A stretch of 13,853 bases of DNA from NCBI GenBank assembly GCA_041745535.1, contig JBGTIS010000385.1, positions 1 to 13,853 on the forward strand, given 5' to 3'. Origin of the DNA: JBGTIS01 sp041745535 (GTDB taxonomy: Bacteria > Bacteroidota > Bacteroidia > Cytophagales > Cyclobacteriaceae). Under the pieces are notes generated by a model. That model saw only the letters and a list, made by a program, of their open reading frames with translations, was not told the DNA's origin and made no database searches. The translations under genes and the position numbers were made by a program. This document shows positions 7,423 to 13,853 of this stretch, piece after piece. Numbering within the stretch: the stretch's first letter is position 1; each line of letters opens with the position of its first letter.

Positions 7423-9870
7423 ATGATCAAAAACTATTTAAGAATCACCTACCGTAACCTGCTGAAAAACAAAATCTTCAGCTTCATCAACATTATAGGG
7501 TTAGCCATCGGTATGGCGGCTTGTCTGTTGATTTTACAGTATGTTAGCTTTGAACTGAGTTATGATGATTTTCATGCCAATGCGCCGGATATTTACCGGA
7601 TAAGCACCAATTATCAGCATGGAACCGCCCGTAAAACTACCTTAACGCCACCGCTAATAGGCCTGGGTTTGAAAAATGAATATCCTGAAGTGGCACATTT
7701 TACCCGTCTCATTTTGCCCTGGAGTGGCAAGGCGGCTACTAGCACCTTAAGCTGGCATAATCAGGCAGGCGACATGGTGAAACAAAACTTTCAATGGGGC
7801 TTTTATACCGATCCTGATTTTTTGAAGATGTTTTCTTTTACTTGGCGCAAAGGAAACCAGCAGCAGGCACTGGAGGGTACCCATAAAATTGTATTGTCTG
7901 AAAGTGCCGCCCGGAAACTCTTTGGTAATAATTGGGCAGAAAATAACCTGATTATTGGACAAACTTTAGAATATATCAACGAATATGACCGCTTTCAACT
8001 GGTAATCACCGGTATTATCGCCGATGCTCCGGAGAATTCTCATTTTCAGTACGATTTCCTGGCTTCTTTTTCTACCCTATCGACCGGATGGGCAAAAGGT
8101 TACGCCGAAACATGGGGTGGAAACGGTGTCTATACCTATTTGCAGTTAACTCCCAATGCTGATGCCAATGTATTTTCTAATAAGGTCAATAATTATGTAA
8201 CCCAACACGGACCGGAAGACCTTCGGGAAAACGCTGATTTTACTTTACAACCTTTGCGGGATATTTACCTGCATTCTCATTTGGAAGAAGAGCTAAAAGT
8301 AAATGGCAATGCCACTTATATTTCTTTTCTATCTCTTATTGCGGCACTGATTCTGCTTATCGCGCTGGTAAATTATATCAACCTGACCACAGCCAAAGCG
8401 ATCGCCAGAGGAAAAGAAGCCGGGCTAAGAAAAGTGATGGGGGCACGGCGGCCTCAGCTTATATGGCAATTTCTTTTTGAATCACTGCTGCTAAATGGCA
8501 TTGCGTTCATTTTGGCTATTACTTTTATTCAGTTAGCCATGCCTTTTTATACTCAACTGACAGGGAAGGTATTAAATTATGACAGCAATATGTTTTGGTG
8601 GTTTATCCTCTTACTATTTCCGGTAAGTACGCTGCTTTCAGGTTTGTATCCCGCTTTTCTGTTATCAGGTTATCAGCCAATGGAGGTGCTGAAAGGCAAA
8701 CTGGCTCATACACTCCACGGAAAACAATTGCGCAAAGGGATGGTAGTATTTCAATTTTGGGTATCTGTCATCCTTATTATTTTTACTTTTACGGTTGTCC
8801 GGCAATTGCACTACATGCGATCCAGTGATCCTGGATTTAACCGGGAAGGTGTGATAGTAGTGAAAGGCCCGGGCAACCGTACAGAAACCTGGATAGAGCA
8901 TGATCAGAAAAAAACTAAAAGGGATGAGCATGATAATTTTAAAGATGCTTTGTCGCAAAATGTAGGTATTAAAGCTTCATCCCTCTCCTGGTCGATACCA
9001 GGCGAACGAAGCAGTATCTGGTCGATAGAATTAGGTGAAGCCTACGGTAACAGCAAGATTGATCAATTGAAAACAGACAATGATTATCCGGCAGTGTATG
9101 GCCTGGAATTACTAGCTGGCCGCTTCGATACCGACAAGGGCTTTGTCATCAACGAACGTACTGCTGAGATTTTAGGATTCCACGATCCGGCAGCTGCCGT
9201 AGGACAGGTATTTAGAGATAACAGAAATCTTGAATACCCTATTAAGGGAGTGGTCAAAGATTACCATCATCATAGTCTTCAACATGAAATTCGCCCCCTT
9301 ATGTTCCTCAAGGATGATCCGACCTATAAACTGGACTCTTATTACAGTATAAAAATAACAGCGAAAAATCTTCGTGCTACCCTGGCGCAGATTGAGGCTG
9401 CTTATAAAAAAGTATATCCATACGACCCATTCGAATATTATTTTATAGATAGTTATTTTGACGCGCAGTATCAGGAAGATATCCGGTTTGGTAAGCTATT
9501 CGGGCTGTTTTCAGGAATCACTATTTTTATTGCCTGCCTGGGATTGTTTGGACTTTCCTTGCATACGGTCATTGAAAAAACCAAAGAAATCAGTATCCGG
9601 AAGGTATTAGGAGCGTCGGTGCAAAATATCCTTGCATTGCTAACGCAAAATACCTTAAAACTTATCTTCATTGCCTGTATCCTGGCCTTACCCATTTCTT
9701 ATTGGAGCATTAAAGCCTGGTTATCGCATTATGCTTTCAGGATAAATTTAGGTTGGTGGTTGTTTGCACTTCCCATGTTAATTGTGTCAACCGTCGTATT
9801 GTTGACCATTGGTTTTCATACCGTTAAAGCAGCGTTAGCCAATCCGGCAAAATCATTACGGTATGAATGA
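7423..9870 (+). CDS. FtsX/MacB-type ABC transporter permease, copy 4
   Basis: Complete 815-residue paralogue, the most divergent intact copy. The ATG at 7423 gives MIKNYLRITYRNLLKNK, preceded by an A-rich leader (AAAAACAAATAAG) rather than a Shine-Dalgarno. TM1 is about 21-42; the first periplasmic domain runs about 43-297; TMs follow at about 300-320, 350-372 and 390-411; TM5 is at 440-460; the last three TMs start near 692. Coupling helix 1 reads RGKEAGLRKVMGAR (329-342), ending GAR where copies 1 to 3 have GAS. Helix 2 reads EKTKEISIRKVLGAS (718-732), with Ser replacing the Gly of KEIGIRK. The pre-TM6 motif is YYFIDSYFDAQYQEDIRF, weaker than FFLDxFFxxQYKADQQF. The tail is ANPAKSLRYE. The fold is the same, but the changes at both coupling helices could mean a different ATPase contact; that is inference. 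It is 56 bases upstream of the decayed copy 5. Confidence 0.94.
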   Translation: MIKNYLRITYRNLLKNKIFSFINIIGLAIGMAACLLILQYVSFELSYDDFHANAPDIYRISTNYQHGTARKTTLTPPLIGLGLKNEYPEVAHFTRLILPWSGKAATSTLSWHNQAGDMVKQNFQWGFYTDPDFLKMFSFTWRKGNQQQALEGTHKIVLSESAARKLFGNNWAENNLIIGQTLEYINEYDRFQLVITGIIADAPENSHFQYDFLASFSTLSTGWAKGYAETWGGNGVYTYLQLTPNADANVFSNKVNNYVTQHGPEDLRENADFTLQPLRDIYLHSHLEEELKVNGNATYISFLSLIAALILLIALVNYINLTTAKAIARGKEAGLRKVMGARRPQLIWQFLFESLLLNGIAFILAITFIQLAMPFYTQLTGKVLNYDSNMFWWFILLLFPVSTLLSGLYPAFLLSGYQPMEVLKGKLAHTLHGKQLRKGMVVFQFWVSVILIIFTFTVVRQLHYMRSSDPGFNREGVIVVKGPGNRTETWIEHDQKKTKRDEHDNFKDALSQNVGIKASSLSWSIPGERSSIWSIELGEAYGNSKIDQLKTDNDYPAVYGLELLAGRFDTDKGFVINERTAEILGFHDPAAAVGQVFRDNRNLEYPIKGVVKDYHHHSLQHEIRPLMFLKDDPTYKLDSYYSIKITAKNLRATLAQIEAAYKKVYPYDPFEYYFIDSYFDAQYQEDIRFGKLFGLFSGITIFIACLGLFGLSLHTVIEKTKEISIRKVLGASVQNILALLTQNTLKLIFIACILALPISYWSIKAWLSHYAFRINLGWWLFALPMLIVSTVVLLTIGFHTVKAALANPAKSLRYE

Positions 9871-9886
9871 GTACACGTAAGAACGC
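9851..9886 (+). repeat. Junction repeat B, copy 2 (between permease copies 4 and 5)
   Basis: Counterpart of 7360..7395, located 2491 bases later, after copy 4. Similarity fades within the gap, but both gaps resume with an A-rich leader ending AAATAAG directly before the ATG. This suggests that copies 4 and 5 arose from a unit with this junction. Confidence 0.7.
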
Positions 9887-9926
9887 AACTTGGGGCGTTC
9901 CGACTTAACTACAAAAAATAAATAAG

Positions 9927-11761
9927 ATGCTCAAAAATTACCTAAAAATCGCTTATCGTAACCTGTTGAAGCACAAAGCTTTCAGCTTTATCAATATTTT
10001 GGGCTTAGCCGCAGGTATAGCCGCTTTCGTACTCATTTTTCAATATGTACAGTTTGAGTTGGGCTACGATACCTTCCAAAGAGAGGGAAAAAACATGTAC
10101 CGGGTGCAGGTAGACCGTTATCATGAAGGGCAGCTAGAGAACCAGAATGCTTATACCGTACCGGCATTAGGCCCTACCGTACAAGCCGAAATTATCGGTA
10201 TGGCCATTATTGCGCTCTTTATTTTGTGCATTGCCTGGATCAATTATATTAATTTGTCAACTGCCCGATCCGTGTACAGGGCCAAAGAGGTAGGACTCCG
10301 AAAAATAATTGGTGCCCGGCGCGGGCAACTTATCAGGCAATTTTTACTGGAAGCCAGCATCATCATTGGCATTGCACTTGTCCTGGCGATTACGGCAATT
10401 CAGATAGCGGCTCCTTTTTTTAACAATCTCACAGGCATTTCCCTAAACTTTTTATTAGCAAATGAAATTAAAAGTTGGGCATTCCTTGCAGGTATATTTC
10501 TGATCGGCACCTTCTTTACAGGGTTTTATCCAGCTTTTATGCTGGCGTCTTTTCATCCATTAACTATGGTCAAAACTCAATTTACGCAACGCAAAAAAGG
10601 CATCAGCCTGCCCAAAGGACTGGTGGTTTTTCAGTTTGCCATCTCCCTTATACTTATGATTGGAACGGCAGTGATTTATAGACAAATACAATATATGCGG
10701 GAGCAGGATTTGGGGATAACAACCTCCCGGATACTGGTGATTGAGGGGCCAACGTGGTAGCGAAGGAAACGTCCTTTCTGCAAACGGTAGAAAACTTGAG
10801 AAATGTAGCCCTGGCTCACCCTTCTATCCTAAAAGTGAGCGCTACCAGTAATGTGCCCGGCAATACGGAAGGGCTGACGGGGATGGTCAGTCGGATCGGG
10901 ATGGATCAACTCGGCGCCAAAGAGATTAAACAAATAGAAATCGATCATGATTACTTTCAGTTGATGGACATTGATCTGCTGGCAGGTCGAAATTTTTCCT
11001 CTATTAATGAGCAAAACCAGTATAAAGTAATTTTGAATGAGGCCGGGCTGAAACTCCTGGGCTTCAACACACCGGAAGAGGCGATAGGCGCCAAAATTGG
11101 TATCCAAAATTATTGAGGCATTACCGAGTATGAAATTATGGGCGCTATCAAAAACTATCACCAAAGCTCTCTGCAACACAGCATTGAGCCTATTGTTTTC
11201 TTTTATGGAATATTTGGAGGAAACTATATGGTACAGATTGCTCCTACGCGGCATACTTCTATAAGCAGTACTATCGAGTTTTTACAAACTCAGTGGGATA
11301 AGGTTTTACCCAATAATCCATTCAACTATTTTTTCCTGGATACTTATTATGACCAACAGTATAAAGCCGACCAGAGCTTCGGAAAAATATTTGGACTTTT
11401 TTCATTACTCGCTATTATAATCGCCTTTCTCGGTTTATTCGGCCTTTCATCATACACGATCATTCAGCGCACCAAAGAGATCGGCATTCGCAAGGTATTA
11501 GGTGCTTCAATTGGACAAATTGTACGCTTGCTCTCGCGGGATTTCATCCGGCTGGTACTAATAGCCAGTATCATCGCTATACCCATTGCCTATTTCGCTA
11601 TGAAAGAGTGGCTAAATAGTTATGCTTACCGAATTAGTTTGAATGGTTGGATATTTGCTTTGCCTTTTGGGATAGTACTATTAATCGCTTTACTTACCGT
11701 AAGTTTTCAAACCATCAGAGCAGCGCTGATGAACCCGGTAAAGTCGCTACAGAACGAATAA
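9927..11761 (+). pseudogene. FtsX/MacB-type ABC permease, copy 5, decayed (deletion, frameshift, nonsense)
   Basis: A fifth paralogue starting at ATG 9927 (MLKNYLKIAYRNLLKHK) and ending at TAA 11759-11761. It carries three lesions. (1) Residues up to VQAE (88) run straight into IIGMAIIALFILCIAWINYINL, the helix that opens the first FtsX domain; relative to copy 2 about 200 codons of the first periplasmic domain are missing, in frame. (2) The frame shifts by -1 near GAGGGGCC at 10743-10750; the first frame stops at TAG 10758-10760 while the homologous sequence (NVVAKETSFLQTVENL) continues in the other frame, consistent with loss of one base. (3) In that frame a TGA at 11114-11116 interrupts GIQNY-GITEYEIMGAIKNYHQ; the same frame continues to the end, so this is a single nonsense codon. 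The rest is recognisable: coupling helix RAKEVGLRKIIGAR (118-131), FFLDTYYDQQYKADQSF, RTKEIGIRKVLGAS, tail MNPVKSLQNE. Three independent lesions make sequencing error an unlikely full explanation. The 5' piece could still give a 277-residue protein with the first membrane module. Confidence 0.93.
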
Positions 11762-11953
11762 TTTATGAACAAATTCGTTATCTTTTCAGTTAATAAAGGA
11801 AGTAAAGGAAAAGTACATACCATTTTACCTGCAACTGTATCAGGTTTAATCCTGTCTGGTTCATTCTGAATGAGGGAATCCGGAATGAGTTTTGTATTTT
11901 GGCGCATCTGATATCCTTCACCATCAGTAATTTTTGTATACATAACACATTGA

Positions 11954-13057
11954 ATGAAAACATCCGTCCGTTTCGTTACCAAGGACCAATCTGTATTTTT
12001 CGCGACCTTAAGAACTCGAGTAAATCAGTATTTTAAAGAAAATAATATTTCCAGGTTTGGCAATCATGAGTTAACCATTAAAACGGTAGCGCTGCTGAGC
12101 GTTTACCTGTTTTCTTATTTGGCTATTATATTTTTAAATCTGAATGCCTGGGCGATGCTGCCATTCGCGCTACTAATGGGCATTAGCATGGCAGGTATTG
12201 GCATGTCGGTAATGCACGATGCCCTGCACCGGGCGTATTCTAAAAATACGTGGGTGAACAAATTAATGGGAAAAACCATTTATTTGCTGGGTGGTAACGC
12301 GTTTGTATGGAATATCCAGCACAATGTGCTGCACCATACCTATACCAACATTCATGGCATGGACGAAGATATCGGAACCAAGGTGGTCATCCGTTTATCG
12401 CGGCAGGCACCCCTCAGGTCTTTTCACCGCTATCAGCATATCTATGTGTTTTTCCTGTATGGATTTATGACCCTGAAATTGCTAACCAACGATTTTTCCA
12501 AACTTCTGAATTACTATAAAAGCGGTATGGCAAAACCCCAGCATGCTTCACCAGACTGGCAATACATTAAACTCATCAGCCTGAAATTGCTGTATCTGTT
12601 TTTTACTGTTGTTATACCTATTATGGTTACCAGTTTGCTGTGGTGGCAGGTGCTCATTGGTTTTTTGCTGATGCACATGACGGCCGGGTATATTCTCAGC
12701 ATCATCTTCCAGATGGCGCACATTGTGGAAGGAGCCGATCAGCCCATGCCCAATCCGCAGGGACAAATAGAAAATGCCTGGGCCATTCATCAGTTACAAA
12801 CTACCGCAAATTTCTCGAGAAACAGCCGGATACTAAACTGGTTCGCGGGCGGACTAAACTTTCAGATAGAACACCACCTTTTCCCTAATATCAGCCATGT
12901 GCATTATCGGAAAATTTCTGCGATTGTAAAGAAAACCGCGGAAGATTTTCATTTGCCTTACAACGTAAAACCTACTTTAGGCCATGCGCTACAATCACAC
13001 ATACGCATGCTCAAGGTATTGGGAACCACACCGCCTAACATCCGGTTATCGTCTTAA
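11954..13057 (+). CDS. Membrane fatty-acid desaturase (acyl-CoA/linoleoyl-CoA desaturase-like)
   Basis: A 367-residue integral-membrane di-iron desaturase of the fatty-acid desaturase family (PF00487 type), expected to put a double bond into acyl chains using O2 and an electron donor. The three histidine boxes are complete: H88-DAL-H92 (HxxxH), H123-NVL-HH128 (HxxxHH) and Q304-IE-HH308 (QxxHH). An extra His (H256, in QMAHIVEG) precedes the third box, as is common in this branch. A Gln opening the third box is typical of front-end (delta-5/delta-6-like) desaturases, but the N-terminal cytochrome b5 domain of eukaryotic front-end enzymes is absent, so reductant must come from a separate protein. 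Hydrophobic stretches lie at about 45-64, 66-86, 207-230 and 232-252. The start ATG at 11954 gives the usual length and has no clear Shine-Dalgarno. It lies 192 bases after the permease array, so it is probably a separate transcription unit. Regiospecificity and substrate (CoA, lipid or ACP-bound) cannot be read from sequence. Confidence 0.93.
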   Translation: MKTSVRFVTKDQSVFFATLRTRVNQYFKENNISRFGNHELTIKTVALLSVYLFSYLAIIFLNLNAWAMLPFALLMGISMAGIGMSVMHDALHRAYSKNTWVNKLMGKTIYLLGGNAFVWNIQHNVLHHTYTNIHGMDEDIGTKVVIRLSRQAPLRSFHRYQHIYVFFLYGFMTLKLLTNDFSKLLNYYKSGMAKPQHASPDWQYIKLISLKLLYLFFTVVIPIMVTSLLWWQVLIGFLLMHMTAGYILSIIFQMAHIVEGADQPMPNPQGQIENAWAIHQLQTTANFSRNSRILNWFAGGLNFQIEHHLFPNISHVHYRKISAIVKKTAEDFHLPYNVKPTLGHALQSHIRMLKVLGTTPPNIRLSS

Positions 13058-13075
13058 TAATTGTATATACGGCGT

Positions 13076-13106
13076 TTTGAATTGCTTTTGATGTTGGCTA
13101 TATTTT
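13076..13106 (+). promoter_or_regulatory. Possible Bacteroidota-type promoter for the small membrane protein gene
   Basis: TTTG at 13076-13079 is followed after exactly 19 bases by TATATTTT at 13099-13106. The Bacteroidota housekeeping consensus is TTTG, 19 to 21 bases, then TAnnTTTG, so only the last -7 base deviates. It would give a leader of about 40 bases before ATG 13152. Short AT-rich motifs like this arise by chance, so this is only a candidate. Confidence 0.4.
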
Positions 13107-13151
13107 ACCTGTAAAAAAGTAAGACCAACTTTTAAATTGGCAGGTATAACC

Positions 13152-13615
13152 ATGAAAAGCAAACTAGCTCAAAGCATAGGCAGTCAGTATGCCCTACAAG
13201 CTGTGGTGGTAACTTCTCTCATAATTTTTTTAATTGTTGCTACCTTTCTGGCTTCTGCCACTAAATCACTGGTGCGGGTTTATATGTTTTTCCGCGCCAT
13301 AGGCTTCATTAATTTCAGTGTGTTTATCGGAGCAGCCCTGTTAGTGGCTATGTTGCTGGGCAATCAGGCTGGAAAAGCTATGCTCATCAGCAATAAAAAC
13401 TTCCTATGGATCGGCTTTAAACAGCGCTTCTTGTAATAATTACGGCTACTGTGATTACTTCTGTCTGTTCCTATTTTTTCGAAAACGGTTTTCAATTCCC
13501 TTCTTCCAACCGATGGATGGCTTACCTGGTCAGGCCTTTATTGTGGCTTTTGGCGCTGGGCAGTATTCCCGCGCTCATTTCCGGCTTCTGGTATGGCAAT
13601 AAACTGAAAACTTAG
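13152..13615 (+). pseudogene. Small four-helix membrane protein, frameshifted (function unknown)
   Basis: I do not recognise a family. The 5' half, from ATG 13152 (MKSKLAQSIGSQYALQAV), reads 94 codons to TAA 13434-13436. The -1 frame then continues seamlessly for 59 codons from about 13436 (IITATVITSVCSYFFENGFQF) to TAG 13613-13615, with hydrophobic and aromatic-rich composition like the first half. The -1 frame has a stop at 13418-13420, so the shift must lie between about 13421 and 13436; loss of one base there would explain it. The restored protein of about 154 residues has four likely helices: about 18-34, 48-70, the segment across the break, and PLLWLLALGSIPALISGFWYG near the C-terminus, which ends KLKT. 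A TTG at 13137 is in frame, but ATG 13152 is preferred. No canonical X-XXY-YYZ slippery site is in frame, so a mutation or a base-calling error is likelier than programmed frameshifting. It follows the desaturase after 94 bases, with a possible promoter between. Confidence 0.72.
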
Positions 13616-13683
13616 ACTTGAATTCTGATGTGCTTATAAAAAGTAAGTAATTGTAATGATCAATACCAGGTTATGCGTTGTTC

Positions 13684-13728
13684 GTTAATCGTTATTTGTT
13701 AATAATTATTTTACAAATAACGATTAAC
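13684..13728. repeat. Perfect 16-bp inverted repeat with 13-base loop, possible terminator
   Basis: GTTAATCGTTATTTGT at 13684-13699 is exactly complementary to ACAAATAACGATTAAC at 13713-13728, with a 13-base AT-rich loop. It lies 69 bases after the stop of the small membrane protein gene. The stem has only four G:C pairs, and only a short T-run (ACTTTT) follows, so it is a weak factor-independent terminator at best. It could also be a dispersed palindromic repeat or a protein-binding operator. Confidence 0.6.
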
Positions 13729-13853
13729 AATTAACTTTTGAAATCGCTCCTACTTCTCCCCTCTGTTGCCTGATATATTTTTCCGGATCTGCCTGGAAAG
13801 TAAGAGATTTTCACAATTTTTTTGCAGATTGTATTGTTGTTTTACTTTTTTTG

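Noticed and set aside
9881..9900. Hairpin GAACGC-8-GCGTTC between copies 4 and 5, considered as a terminator
   Set aside because: The stem is only 6 bp and no T-run follows, and the A-rich leader of copy 5 begins soon after. It is too weak to annotate.
11762..11953. 192-base gap before the desaturase, searched for a promoter
   Set aside because: TATTTTGG at 11895 and TAATTTTT at 11928 each resemble a -7 box, but neither has a TTTG at the right distance upstream. A direct repeat GAATGAG is present but short.
11707..11982. 91-codon minus-strand ORF between the permease array and the desaturase
   Set aside because: It overlaps the 3' end of copy 5 and the start of the desaturase, and its sequence does not look like a protein. 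It is probably a shadow frame.
13413..13424. TTTAAAC heptamer near the break in the small membrane gene, considered as a programmed -1 slippery site
   Set aside because: It is not in the required phase with the reading frame, and the -1 frame has a stop at 13418-13420, so slipping there would terminate at once.
13725..13824. Minus-strand frame reading LTFQADPEKYIRQQRGEVGA, which looks protein-like
   Set aside because: An in-frame stop lies just upstream, leaving fewer than 30 codons with no start codon, and other frames on the same strand look equally plausible. It could be a gene remnant, but this is not supportable.

Overview
The window looks like a piece of a Bacteroidota chromosome, probably Cytophagia or a related class. 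This is an inference from protein style: about 800-residue FtsX/MacB-type permeases beginning M-x-x-NYLKIAYRNLLKNK and ending ANPVxSLRYE, start codons with A-rich leaders and no clear Shine-Dalgarno, and one site resembling the Bacteroidota -33/-7 promoter. All genes are on the + strand.

Region 1 (1..11761) is a head-to-tail array of five paralogous ABC-transporter permeases. The first is cut by the left window edge, the next three are intact (806, 807 and 815 residues), and the fifth is a pseudogene. Each intact copy has the two-module layout: TM1, periplasmic MacB-type domain, FtsX domain with three TMs, TM5, second periplasmic domain, second FtsX domain with three TMs. No ATP-binding subunit is encoded here. 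Gaps between copies are 43 to 59 bases, so one transcript is plausible. The membrane and coupling-helix segments are conserved while the periplasmic domains differ strongly. The copy-to-copy junctions fall into two families. The 1-2 and 2-3 junctions share a 90-base stretch with one mismatch, although the flanking coding DNA has diverged. The 3-4 and 4-5 junctions share a different, weaker 36-base similarity.

The fifth copy has lost about 200 codons of its first periplasmic domain in frame, then carries a one-base frameshift and an in-frame TGA. It is best annotated as a single decayed gene.

Region 2 (11954..13057) is a membrane fatty-acid desaturase with three intact histidine boxes and a Q in the third box. 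It follows a 192-base gap and probably forms its own unit.

Region 3 (13058..13853) has a possible promoter and a small four-helix membrane protein gene that is broken by a one-base frameshift. Only its first half forms an obvious ORF; the second half, to 13615, is readable in the -1 frame. After it comes a perfect 16-bp inverted repeat that may be a terminator. Nothing else convincing was seen up to the right edge.

I found no mobile element, CRISPR array, tRNA or rRNA. The most notable signals are the unusually conserved permease junction, the decay pattern of copy five, and the hidden second half of the small membrane protein gene.
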